From NCBI RefSeq assembly GCF_963576615.1, contig NC_088717.1, forward strand, positions 57,057,526 to 57,121,525: a stretch of 64,000 nt of DNA, in the 5' to 3' direction. Under the pieces are notes generated by a model. That model had not been told where the DNA came from. It did not search any database and worked only from the letters and a program-made list of their open reading frames with translations. Shown here piece after piece: positions 26,201-38,600 of the stretch (within the stretch, counting starts at the first letter, position 1; each line of letters opens with the position of its first letter). Made by a program: the position numbers and the translations under genes. This DNA comes from Watersipora subatra. Its lineage: Eukaryota; Bryozoa; Gymnolaemata; Cheilostomatida; Watersiporidae.

Positions 26201-28567
26201 TATACCAACCACAACCTACCGTATATCAAAGTGAAAAATACTACTTGTGTAAAATTTCTAACAAAATGACAATTTTTGCCAGCAGGTTTGACAGTTGACA
26301 ACAGTTTGACAGTTGACAACAGTTTGACAAATTTGCCAACAGTTTGACAGTTGACAACAGTTTGACAGTTGATGACAGTTTGACAGTTGACGACAGTTTG
26401 ACAGTTGACAACAGTTTGACAGTTGATGAAAGTTTGACAGTTGATGACAGTTTGACAGTTGACAACAGCTTGACAGCTGTCAACAGTTTGACAGATGATG
26501 ACAGTTTACAAACTGTTTACTCCTCTAGGTGGCTAAATAGAAACAACTGTCGTAAAAGTAAGTGTGCAAGATATGAAATGTTTGCTATATTTTAATGTGT
26601 AAGCCAAACAGGTGCATCTGCACTGCACCGGTAATTTTACAGTAATAGACTATGAGAATACTGTAGCACTGTAAGAGTGGAAAATACAAAACTCAACTTC
26701 AGTGAAATGTGATAAGGTAAAAAAGAAAGGCTGTGACAGAAGGTTGGTCTAATTTTGTATTAAAACTAACTAACCCTCCGACATAACTTCTATGCAATAA
26801 TATTTTAATTGCTGCCAACTTTGCATGAGACCTGCTGTCATCTCACCACATATTTATATTCATGTAAGTTAGCATATAAGATTAGGCTGATTTTAGTAAA
26901 CAACTATAAAAATTGATCTAAACTTTGTGACTGAACAACTCTAAAATATTTAAATAGCAGAACAATATAGTTCATAGCAACTACAACAATAGCTTTCGAG
27001 CTGATATCTTTAGCAAAAAAACACAGTTAGCTTAAAAGAAATGAAAATGACTGTATTTGATGTTACTTGATAATATGAGTTGTTATTATTAAAATTATTT
27101 ATGTTCAACTTTATGCTTAACTATGTCAGCTTGCGATTAGAACACTGTAGCTCATGTTTAGCTACAGTGTTACTGTAGCTCTTGTTTAGCTACAGTGTTA
27201 CTGTAGCTCATGTTTAGCTACAGTGTTACTGTAGCTCTTGTTTAGCTACAGTGTTACTGTAGCCCATGTTTAGCTACAGTGTTACTGTAGCCCATGTTTA
27301 GCTACAGTGTTACTGTAGCCCATGTTTAGCTACAGTGTTACTGTAGCTCATGTTTAGCTACAGTGTTACTGTAGCCCATGTTTAGCTACAGTGTTACTGT
27401 AGCCCATGTTTAGCTACAGTGTTACTGTAGCTCTTGTTTAGCTACAGTGTTACTGTAGCCCATGTTTAGCTACAGTGTTACTGTAGCCCATGTTTAGCTA
27501 CAGTGTTACTGTAGCTCATGTTTAGCTACAGTGTTACTGTAGCCCATGTTTAGCTACAGTGTTACTGTAGCCCATGTTTAGCTACAGTGTTACTGTAGCT
27601 CTTGTTTAGCTACAGTGTTACTGTAGCCCATGTTTAGCTACAGTGTTACTGTAGCCCATGTTTAGCTACAGTGTTACTGTAGCTCATGTTTAGCTACAGT
27701 GTTACTGTAGCCCATGTTTAGCTACAGTGTTACTGTAGCTCATGTTTAGCTACAGTGTTACTGTAGCCCATGTTTAGCTACAGTGTTACTGTAGCTCATG
27801 TTTAGCTACAGTGTTAATGTAGCTCATGTTTAGCTACAGTGTTACATTGCGCTGTAAGAACATGAATGCGGCTTTACAAAAATTTTGTATCAGCTTTATC
27901 ATCTACCTAACCAATAATTAGAAATATTTTTACTAGCAAAAAGCATAAGTTATAAATTACCATAACATTATACCTAATTGATTGCATTTTAATCTTTAGC
28001 TCTTTATTCTGCATGTTGATACATACAAGAAAATTATAAACTTCGTATTTGTTTTCCGTTCTTTTATTCAAAGTAGGTTTTTAACATTAGTGTTGCTCAG
28101 TCAATTCAAAAAAATATTTTTTTCCGTGAAATACGGGAATTTTTTTCCAATAAATTCTGTTGACAGAATAGATATGAGTTTTTAAGAAATATGAGATTCT
28201 AAAAAATGATAACTTGGATTATTATTTTTTAAGCAATCGAGCTCGAAAATTTGATTTTCGATAAATTTCATTCAAGAAATCAAATAAGATATATCTGCCT
28301 CAACGTTATTGCTAATATTTGTGAGCAAAAACTTAAATGTAACTGCTATGTCGAACTATGGTGGACAAACTGGTATTATTTATTGCCTTACGAGACTTTG
28401 AGTTTTAGAGTCTTCTGCTCTTGTTCAATCTTACTTTAGAGCCATACTACACGCTGTACTCAGAGGGCAGTGGTGTGACTGATGCTCTCTGTTGGGTCAG
28501 CTGGGGATACAATTACTGTGGCAAAACTACGGAACATACATGGTGCGTCCCGACCACTAGCTGTTAA
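14235..28567 (+). CDS. SM1: secreted protein with two 12-Cys modules
   Basis: Nine exons: 14235-14265, 17373-17444, 17741-17947 (A1), 18429-18557 (B1), 20952-21194 (C1), 22859-22930, 24161-24331 (A2), 24470-24604 (B2) and 28440-28567 (C2). The sum is 1188 nt, 395 aa. All internal introns are phase 1. Joining exons 1 and 2 gives the signal peptide MTGLTIFITTIVCLAQSQ. Each module has six Cys in A (CLRI, QxQR-x-VC-x-YW, VCP landmarks), two in B (W-x-x-G-x-x-N-x-VC, ACFA) and four in C (VTG/VTD-x-x-C, NLWC or HTWC, final SC). C1 ends in a Ser/Thr-rich tail continued by the 72-nt exon. The protein ends at the last Cys of C2. The domain family is not recognised. Exon 1, which lies 3.1 kb upstream of exon 2, is the least certain part. 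Confidence 0.8.
14964..16458. repeat. Large 17-bp minisatellite in SM1 intron 1
   Basis: About 88 units close to CTCTATTTGACTGCCAC. Variant units (TTTGATCGCC, TTTGAACGCC, TTTGATCCGCC, TTTGAAAGCC) recur in the same order in blocks, for example near 15257, 15685 and 15925. This indicates higher-order duplication. It separates the two halves of the signal peptide. Confidence 0.95.
18998..19198. mobile_element. Foldback element (about 95-bp arms)
   Basis: The left arm (AAATGTTAGGAGTAAAGTAA and onward) is the near-perfect reverse complement of the right arm (TTACTTTACTCCTAACATTT). Only a few bases near 19090 separate the arms. It lies in the intron between B1 and C1 of SM1 and would fold into a single long hairpin in the transcript. 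Confidence 0.85.
19335..20665 (+). mobile_element. Composite repeat R, copy 1 (about 1.3 kb)
   Basis: Starts at CTACTAGATGAATGCCCGG, contains about 1 kb of non-coding sequence shared with 33564-35745, then a tRNA-like section with GTTCAAATCC. It ends ACAAACTTTGAGAT followed by AT-rich simple sequence. No open frame. Its class is not clear to me. It lies in the SM1 B1-C1 intron. Confidence 0.65.
20666..20800. repeat. AT-rich simple repeat
   Basis: TATATA/GATACATATATTTATA simple sequence at the tail of composite repeat R. Confidence 0.8.
21951..22680. repeat. 30-bp minisatellite in SM1
   Basis: About 22-24 copies of CCAATAACAATTACCTTTACCTGTCGTCAT-type units, the last few diverged. Thirty is a multiple of three, so open frames appear on both strands, but they are artefacts of the repeat. 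Intronic between C1 and the Ser/Thr exon. Confidence 0.95.
23330..23540 (+). mobile_element. Possible tRNA-related SINE fragment
   Basis: A segment with CTTAGCTACTAAGCTGAGGG and GTGTGAATCC at tRNA-like spacing, followed by a GGATCGACG-rich tail. Only one copy is seen in this window, so the call is weak. Confidence 0.3.
24898..25192. mobile_element. MITE with about 35-bp terminal inverted repeats
   Basis: Left end TGAGGTGATCTGACTGCCAG is the reverse complement, with few mismatches, of the right end, which reads CTGGCAGCCAGATCACCTCA. Interior about 220 bp, non-coding. It lies in the long SM1 intron between B2 and C2. Confidence 0.75.
25280..25825. repeat. 47-bp minisatellite with higher-order pattern
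   Basis: Twelve units around GCTGACTTTTAACTGTCTCA plus CGTGGTTCAG. Variants end in TTCAG, TTTAG or TTAG. Units 3-6 and 7-10 repeat the same four-variant order. SM1 B2-C2 intron. Confidence 0.95.
26283..26515. repeat. 18-bp minisatellite
   Basis: Tandem AGTTTGACAGTTGACAAC units with GAC/GAT variants, about 12 copies, in the SM1 B2-C2 intron. Confidence 0.9.
27145..27845. repeat. 28-bp hairpin-forming minisatellite, 25 copies
   Basis: Each 28-bp unit contains CTGTAGC, a nine-base spacer and GCTACAG, a perfect 7-bp stem. Three variants (CTCATG, CTCTTG, CCCATG) occur. Units 8-13 and 14-19 have the same order, a 168-bp higher-order repeat. SM1 B2-C2 intron. Confidence 0.95.
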
Positions 28568-29630
28568 CTGAAGATTTCTTCCTGTCTCCCACCTCACAAA
28601 GACAAGATGCTCTTTCACTGAATCAGTAAAGATGAAAGCAAACTAACACTTTTTTCTAAGACTCAAAGCTAGCCAGTAAACAAAAGTTTATTAAAAAACT
28701 ACGATATCAGCTAAAAGCTTTTAATTCTCATTATTTAGCAGTTATTAGAAATATTTGCTGTCAGATGTCGTATCGTTAATACGCTAATATCGTTAATATC
28801 GTTAATATCGTTAACGGTCATTATGGTTTTTGAAACTATTTCTTTTATTCCATTTTCTGTCTTATTCTATAGTTAATGGCTGCTTTGGTTATCTGCAAAA
28901 ACACCAAAACAAATTATATATTTGAGATTGTAATATTAAATATATGACAAGGTTCTCCTCTGTTCAGTCAAGTACTAAGCTGTAACAACATCATCAAGAG
29001 CCTTTGCGCCGATGTCTTTGCTTATCAAATAATATATAGCTTAAATAACAAGAATATGAACTTATCTTGCTATTAAATTACTATTTTTTCTTATCTTGTG
29101 TTCGGTGTCATTTAATAAAAGTCGCTATTGGTAAAAAGATGTTAGCTTTAATTCTATGCTTCAAACAGTCACCATGTTGCTATTTGCAACGCTATTTGCC
29201 ATTTGCTATTGTGTCTTATAGTCAATGGCTGACGGGGCTACCTGCCAAATCTACAAAATATATTAAAGATTAGAAGACATATAAGTGAACTTAAGACAGA
29301 GTGCTCCTCAGTTCAGTCAAGTACTAAGTACTAAGTACATGTATGCTAGACTGAAATTTAGTTTCCTTTGAACAGTCAACCAGTGTAATATTATCCTTGA
29401 TAAAAAAAACCTGATATGTCGCAACTGTGGGAAGAACTTGTCTCGTCAGGTTGTTTACTTTAGATTAAGTTATTATGTAATCAGCTTGCCATCAGATGAT
29501 CAGTGACCAGGTAGGCTGCATTTTAATCTAAATATGGACCATAACTACCCTAATATGTAGATAATCCCACTATATCAGACGGGACTACAGGTATTCAGTC
29601 TATTCTCAGAACAAACATTGGAAAAGGATA
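28568..29630. other. Intergenic region between SM1 and SM2
   Basis: Only about 1.06 kb from the SM1 stop to the SM2 start. It includes a diverged local duplication: sequence around 28860-28985 resembles that around 29200-29330, both ending GTTCAGTCAAGTACTAAG. No clear TATA box for SM2. Confidence 0.45.
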
Positions 29631-32600
29631 ATGGATTCGAAAATCTTAAAGCTTTTGAGTAAGTACATATATGTAGTCTAACATTTTAAATTTCGGTTTG
29701 TTATGTTTGTTAACAGAAATCGGAATAATGTTTTAGCCATTTTTAGTGACTCGCTTCAATTTCAAAACAATTCAGCCAAGATTAATAACCAACATCACTG
29801 TGTCAATGTTTTTCTCATTAAGTTTTTACCAAAGCTAACAAAAACCCTAAATGTTTTGATTAAACTATTTTTGTGTTATCGCCTACACTAATGCACAAAT
29901 ACAGAGATTTTTCGAGTTTGAATAAAAAAGGAAACTATAAAAGTGACAACTTTCTGTTGAACATGTATTTTGTATAGCGTTAATAAGTAACTGTACATAA
30001 TTGCCTGGAGTTTGGCTTATGCAAGAAAATGAATATATGACATGAATTTAAATTTAACATTTTTAATGCGCATATTTTAAATATCATAGGTCATAATGAC
30101 CTATGATATATTATATCATATATCGTATAACGTACATCGAATATAATACACCATATTTCCTAGATTGTATATAATATATCATGAAATATATATCATAAAT
30201 CTTATAACATATGTCATACATCAGATATTATAATTAATATGCCATATATTATATGTCATGTACCATGTATCAAAGAACATGTGTCAGGCATCCCATATCA
30301 TAGTATACCTTTGGTATATATAATATACTATGTATAATATACTGTATATCATACATCACATATCATATATCTTATATTGTTATTCATATATTATATTTCA
30401 TTCATTGTATGTCACATATCATATATCACATGTCATAAAACATATACGTTGTATCATATGTCCTATGCCATACATTATATATATCAGGTATTATGTACCA
30501 TATGCCATGTACCATTAATCACATATGATGCATCATATATCACATATCATGTATTACCTACGCCATAAATCATTATATTGTATCATGTATTATACATCTC
30601 ATATCACATACCATACATAATATATCATACATCGTATGAAATATGACATACACCATGTATCATATATAATATAACTTACACCATATACCATATGTCATAC
30701 ATCATATATCATATACCATACATCATAGACCATATATCATATATCATATACTTTATAGTGTTATATCATTGAATCACCACAGAAAGACTTTGTATAAGAT
30801 TATGGCTCTTTGCTGTTGTCTTAAAAATAGAACAGATTTTTAGTTATCTCTGAGACACGGTAAATGGGTCTAGTTAAACAAGGTGTTTTATTATAATAAA
30901 AGCAACAAAAAAGTGCTTTTTAAAAGTTAATGACAAGAAAGTGAGCAGACAATCCTTTTAAAATTCTTGTTACTCTGTGTTGATAATTGTGGTACCATTG
31001 TACAACAATTATCTCTGCATAATGGTATAAATCTATAGCTTCATTTTGACTGCATACTGCTAAAACTAGTATTTCCTAGGACATACAGAACAGCGATACA
31101 GGTGTCAACAGGTGTCAACAGGTGTCAACAGGTGCTCATTAGATTAGATGGTATAGCAGTGTAGGTTGAAGCAGGCGTCTGCTAGGTCAAATGGTGTAGT
31201 GGTGCAAGTCAAAGCATGCACATCTTTAGTCAAATGCTGTAGTTGCCAAAGTCATGACAGCTGCCTTTCATGCCAGATAGCAAAGTGCTGCAAGCTAAGA
31301 CAGGTGCTCTCAGTGTGATATGGTTCAGCAGATCAAATGAAAGTTAGTGCTTTCTGCGACATTCGGTAAATATTACATGTACAGCATAGGAGACAATACA
31401 TGTACATGCCTCCAATGTCGGATGGTTTAATTATGGAGACAAAATTTACGACATTTCTCAGATTAGTTTGCAAAAAATAGTGCATCTGTAGTCAGCACCT
31501 ACATCTGTAATCAGCATCTACATATGTAGTCAGCACCTGCATCTGTAGTCAGCACCTGCATCTGTAGTCAACACCTATTTTATGACCTTACCATTTTTAA
31601 TAATCCTCCTCTTGCCATCCCTTCACATAAAAAATAAAAACCTTTTTTCTATTAATACTGGGTGCATTGAAATAACGAACCTTATTATAATTATAAAACA
31701 CTTGGATTGGCTAAAGGAAATTTTAAACAATTTTTTTCTAAGCTACTTTTGACTTTTATTTTTAGTTCTGAGCGTGACTTTGTCTGTGACAGCCGCTGCT
31801 AGAAGTAAGTATATCATGACATACTACATCACTTCTATTTTAATGAATTCTTAGACTTGATTCTATTTCACCTAATAAACTTGCATTAATAATAAATAAC
31901 TTGCAAACTAATAAATAGCATTATAATAAAAAGAGTTGCTTATTGTGTCAGCTAGCTGTACAGAAGACAGAAGAAAGAAATCATAGAGTACAATGCCTGA
32001 CGCTTGAAGATAAACTCAGTTTTCCTGAGATATTATTATTAGTATTATTATTATTATCACGGTAGTTTTTGCAACGATTCATAATAATAGATCTAGAGAC
32101 AGCATCAGACAGATCAGCTTATTAGCCAGAGAGTAATAAGACTTGGCGCTTTGAGACTTGGGTGCTCTTGAATTCCCAACGTGTAAAACATTTGCAGTTG
32201 GGGCTTACATGCAGAATTCAGATTCCAAATGTGTACCCACCACAGTTTTTGAATTTTTGCTTTGATTGGGGTAGGTAGTAAATGGGGCAGATAGGAAATC
32301 ACCAAGTTAGGTTGGGTGTTATTGACAACAGATAAATACATGCTCAGCAATGCATTATTAGCAGCTGTAGAGCAAGATCATTATGACCGTTCAATGTTGT
32401 TAGGCAACCATAACTAAATGCTTACTTTATAACAAATGTGTTAAGTGTATGCTGAGAACGTTTTTACTGAAATTAATTATGGGTCATCAATAGTGTAATT
32501 ACTGTGGCAGTAACATATCACTGAAGGCAGCTGGTAGAGGATAACTCCAAATTTATGGAAACACATAACTAAATGAATGCTTATGAAATGCTCCATTCCA

Positions 32601-35600
32601 TGACAAATATCTTTTTGCAACACTTTGTCACATGTACCCTAGCATACGTCTCTAGTGTACATCTCTATTGTACTCTGGCATACATCTTTGATGTACATTT
32701 CTAGTGCACACATGCAGAATTTGCAAACACCCTTCTCTTGTTGAATGTGTTTGATATCATATTAAAACTATTTGTAATAATCTTCAGGCAGCTGACAAAG
32801 TCTTTTCCAAATTTTCCAATTTTCTATTTGTCTATCATGTTGGTTAAACTATATAATATTTTGAAGTGTTTTACTTTAGTACGAACATGCGCTGACCAGA
32901 GTAGTTGCTTGAGAATTATGATGCCACCGGTAAACAGGCTATGTGATCCACAAGGTCAACGTCGGGTCTGCCTCTACTGGGAGTTTGGAAATAGCCAAAG
33001 CAACGGGTACCCATACTATAAAGAAATTCGCAGTGCATGTCAAAAGACAGAAGGCAGCCTTTCTCATGTCTGTCCAGTAAACAATATTCATGGTATGTGC
33101 TATTTTACTTGTTAATTTTAGCACTAAATCTATATCTATATACCTTTTCATGGTGCCTATCAGTGATGAGTATCTAAGGTTGGCAATCAGCTTCTTAGAT
33201 CATTTCTAGTGTAATAGAGCTGTGTTTAGACTAGCCCAGTTGGAAGCACTTGCTTCTGTGCTGCCATAATTATCAACTCTATATTAGCCGTTAGGTCACT
33301 TCTGTTCAGCGATGTATATGTCTGGTGGAGGTCGTCAATCTTAGATACTTGTCAGTGGTAGGCACCACAAAGTTGTGTAGTGTTCCATTCAGGTTTCTGA
33401 TCATTAGTGTGTGGTTCTATTGTCACCTTACTTGGGTGGAATTTAGCTGGCCCCTTGTGTATGTTGGTCAAGAAGGATTCCTAGGCTTTTACTCTCTGTT
33501 CTTCTCTTTTCACTGTCTACTGCGCACTTTAGGGCTCCCGACTCTATTTTTCCTAATATATATAGTAGGTGAGTGCTCGGCATTGCCCAGGTAATAACAA
33601 GTATTTGGACAAAAATTTATTTTTATTTAACATATAACATTTAGCGTTCGAACTTTTAAACTTCATATCTTAAGATGCATTTTTGTGCAGTTCAAATGAA
33701 TTAAGGGAAAAAATAAACAACTGTGAAAGTTTTCAAAATTTTTCAAACAACTGTAACTTTTAAAAATCATGTCACAAAAAAGTGTTTTGTTGAAATAAAT
33801 TAGGAGGAAAAGTAAAAATGTCAAGGTGTTTAAATGCAAGTGTGAAATAATTCGCGAGTAACGGCTAAATATAGTCTGTTTTTCTCCAATTATATTTAAA
33901 AATTATTTGGTATACAATTTTATGATTTTAGTTAGTTTCAAAGTTGGCATCATAAGGCCAAATTATCGTATTGAGTGGTATAGAAACCCATTGTAATTAT
34001 CTAATGCAAACACCTCCTGGTAAAAATCCTCAAAACCATAATCATTAAAAAATAGTAACAAAACAATATGTTAGCCTTAGTAACTATTGTTACCTACAGT
34101 AACTTCAGTATATTTAGTGGTTATAAGCTGCAAGAAAAGGTAACATTACAATGTACTACGTGCAATATATACCGTGCGGAGTTCTTACCTTAGAAATAGA
34201 TGTGTAACATAAACGCTGAATCTACATGTAATTTAAATGAATTTAGCTTACTAAACACAGACTTAAAGGTTGACTTGCAACAAAATTCACATTACTGTTA
34301 TTTGGTATCAAAAGATTCACCATGTTTTACTCTGTTGTGTTGTAGGTGCTAAATATGTGGAAATGTGATTACAAGCTCTTAAAAGCTCAAAAACGAAAAG
34401 CTTTCAAAGATTCCGTAGATTGGAATCGCTTTATTTTTCTGACGTAGTCATTACAGTTTGGTTATTGTCTTGTCACGTGATGTTCTCACGTGAATTGAGA
34501 GGCCAATAAAAAGCTCAATATGTTACTTATCGTAGCACTAGTTTATGACAAACACTTCATGTTTTACCGAAGACCCCGTATCAAATATAGATGCTTGCCG
34601 CTTTACAGTTTTGTTTCGGCTTGATCGAATCGTCAAGTCGTAATCTGATCATGTGACCCAACACTTCGCAAATAATTTTTGCAGCATTTTTCGATTATCA
34701 CAAGTGACCAACAGGCTCGTCATGATTATCAGACAATGATATTATTCCTTCGAGGTAAGGTTAAAAAATTAAATGAATTTTTACGGTAAGTTATAAGATA
34801 TCATTGCTAAAAGTGACAGCATTACAATGATGATAAAACAGACGCGTAAGAACAATAGACATAGTTTTATTGAATGCGTGAAGTATACTTGTGAAAATAT
34901 TTCGACGAATAAGGTTACATGAAAGTGTAAACAGAAACCATCTACCACAACTACGTCACACTTGAGCCATTTTGGAAAGAGAATCTAAACTATGGTGGTC
35001 TCTTGTGGCTGCGATTAACTGTTCATTTTTGAGCTTTTAAGAGCTTTTAATCACATTCCCACATATTTTGCACTTACAAAACAACAGAGTAAGACATGGT
35101 GAATCTTTTGATATCAAATAACTGTAATGTGAATTTTGTTGCTAGTCAACCTTTAAAGGAAGTTTTAGTTTGTATTTTAGTAAACTACAAACTTTCAACG
35201 AAAATCTTTATTACTTATCTGTTTGCGGATCCATTTTTACCATAATAGGCAATGCTGAACTCGACATGGTGAGCAACATATATCTCCTAATAGCGTACAT
35301 GTATATAATCAGTACTCAAATTGCCAAATTTTAATTTTGAGAGAAATCTTTGGTGATATCGTATGGCGGAAAAAAAATTTGCCCTAGTATGGTGAGGATG
35401 TAAAAGCTTCTATAAAAAGCTTATAGAGTTCAGCAAAAAATATTTTATTACAGGGACATGTAGGCACAATGTATTAATTAATATGTCATTTAGCGTGTGA
35501 AATCGAGTTGGCGTGTGAAATCGGGAAAAGGGTATACAATGTATAGTAAGAGTATGTATACATATATAGCATATGTAAGAACCTTTGTAGATTTGTGGTT

Positions 35601-38600
35601 ACATGATTGGTTTAAAATCATGCAGTTTAAATCTTCACGAGCTCAAATTCAGCATGACATGATTTTTTGTTCCAAGATTTTAATAACTATAGCTGGACAC
35701 ACCGCAATACAGAAAACACGCATACACTGAGATTTGTATGTTTAGATGTACATATATACACGTATGTATGTGTGTATATATGAATGCTCAAGTATAGATC
35801 TGCTACCTTGCATTGTTCATCAGCTTCATGCATATACATCTACATTCACCAGTTGATATAATGTTGAAATGTCAAAGATAGGCAGCCCTACTGGCTTATC
35901 AAGATGGCTACTGTCTAGCAGCATGGTGTCGCAGCATTAGAGTAGTACAGTTGTTCTAATGAACATAAATCTATTTTAAAATGATAATTTTGGCTATCAG
36001 TTAAACTTTTAATGTTTGAAAGACTATCTTTATTTTTTCAAGCTAAGTTTAGTGAATCGTATAATACATTATGCAATTTGTTTTTTTCTTGATGTAATTT
36101 GTAATTCTATAAACACTGCCCAAATATAACAAGATTCTTAATTTATCTAAGCACTTTGATGATAATTTGTGTAGTCGTATACAATCAATATAGTTTATTG
36201 CCTAGAGTCTGTTGACTCGACTAGAGTTGAGAAACACGCAGGAGTAGTATAAATGCCTCAACACAAACTCAAAAGATCTGATAAAGCCGCTTAGCCAAAC
36301 TCTACCACAATAGACTGTGCTCTTAAACTAGCTCATACGCTGTGAGTCTAATAAGCACATACAGACTGAGGCAATCTTGAGATTGGTCTAATCTTTTGTT
36401 GCCAGACAGCAGCGCAAACAATGTAACAACTAAATGGAAAGATGGTAGAGACAACCAAGTTTGCATAAGAGTGAGAGGTGGAGATCAAGCGTGCTTCGCT
36501 GTCAGAGATATGACTGAAGATACCTACACTAGAGGTAAGTCATATTATCCATATCTAAATGACTAATATTATACCATAAAGGTGAATTTACACAGAATTC
36601 CAAAGTAAATTTAGAGGCAAATTGACCAGAGTTTAGATAATATACCAGAACTATCATATTAGGATGATACTGTGTTTACTATTAATGGTTTTATAAAAAT
36701 GTACCAGCCACTTTTATCTATTTATCTATTATCTATATATACACATCTCAATGTTTGTCTGTCTGTTTGTCTATCTGTCCGGTTATAGCGATAAGGTTAT
36801 AGCAATGAAAATCACCTTCATAGTGGATTTGAACTTGTGACATTTAATTAAAAAGTCTAGAAACAAGCACTTGTAACCACAAGGCTAGAAACAAGCACTT
36901 GTAACCACAAGGCTAGAAACAAGCACTTGTAACCACAAGACTAGAAACAAGCACTTGTAACCACAAGACTAGAAACAAGCACTTGTAATCACAAGTCTAG
37001 AAACAAGCACTTGTAACCACAAGGCTACTAACAAGCACTTGTAACCGCAAGTCTAGAAACAAGCACTTGTAATCACAAGTCTAGAAACAAGCACTTGTAA
37101 CCACAAGGCTAATAACAAGCACTTGTAACCACAAGACTAGAAACAAGCACTTGTAACCGCAAGGCTAAGCCATTCTGATCATTTCCATCACTCCTACCAT
37201 ATACTGTATATCCTTTTTTGAATTGCTGATGCTAAATGTGCGCTTTTTATTACACGATGCGCTTTCAGGTTATGAAGACCCTGCTATATGATTTTTTCGC
37301 TTTGCGGTATGGAACATGGTGTTTTTCCACCCTCGCCATTCGACATTTTTTCGCCATTCGATGTCAACAAAGGTTTATCTCAAAATCCGAATATGACAGT
37401 CGGTGTGCTGATTAGAATAACCAAGATGCCAATATGCTATTCACTGAAATCCCTTCCAAAATGTTTAAAAGTGATACGATGCTTGCTCTCTCTCAGTTCC
37501 GTGTTATTCATTAGTAGTTGTAGTGAAAACAAAACCGGAAACAAATAGACGATAAAATTTTAGCCGATGATAAAGTTGAAGTTTAGTAAAATACATACTA
37601 AAACTTAGCTTTATGAACGTGTCTAGTAAGCTAAATTCATTTAAGTTAAATTCAAAATTTATGTTATATGTTTCAAAAGTAAGAACTCCCTACGATGTGT
37701 ACTGCACATAGTACATAGTAATGTTACATTTTATTGCAGATCATAACCACTAAATACACTAAAGTTACTGTAGGTAACTAGAGTTACTAAGGCTAACATA
37801 TTATTTTATTACTAATTTTTGAAAGGCACAGTATGTACATAAAACTGATGGTTTTTAACCAAGAGGTGCTTGCATTAGATCAATATTGTGGGTTTCTATA
37901 CCCCTCTATACGACATTTTTGTCTTATGATGCCAACAGTGGAACAGATTAAAGTTGTATGACAAGGTCTTGCCATCTCTTAATTTATATTATCTTTTGCA
38001 CTTTAAAAAAAATTTGGAAAAGTTTTTTTTACCATTACATCCCTATGCTTGTAATTTGTAATTTTCAAATAAGCAGTTTCAATTTCAAATTTGGCGTTAC
38101 ACTCATATTTCTGGTTTTGGTAAAACTGTAGAAACTGAATGCTTTTCCTGTGAGCAATTGTATTTCCTGGAGTAAAAATTTCCTCTACATTTTCTCTCCG
38201 TTCGGTCAGACAACATACCAGAGAAAGAAAGCCCGACATCTCACTTTCACGTTTGTACCAGTTTGGAGAGTTGCCGGTATTGTCCATCAAATATTGGACT
38301 ACAACAAGCTTTAGCTGCAACAGTAACCTTTTTTATACACGCACTTCTATGTACTCATTGCTTATTTTTTCTCTTAGTTTGTTGGAGCTGCACAAAAACA
38401 CTTTTCTCCAGACATGAAGTTTAAAAGTTAGAATGGTTAATAAAAATAAGTCGTATATATTACTATATATGACTACTAGCAAAATCCCTGGCATTGCATG
38501 GGTGTTAAAACAGCCTATAAACAGTGACAGGTAATGTAGTTGCCATTGGCTATTTTAATATTTTAAAGACTACCAGTGGTAGTCTTTAAAAGTTTTGTAT

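Noticed and set aside
30330-30568. Open frames rich in Tyr/Ile/His
   Set aside because: Arise from ATATCATACAT simple sequence.
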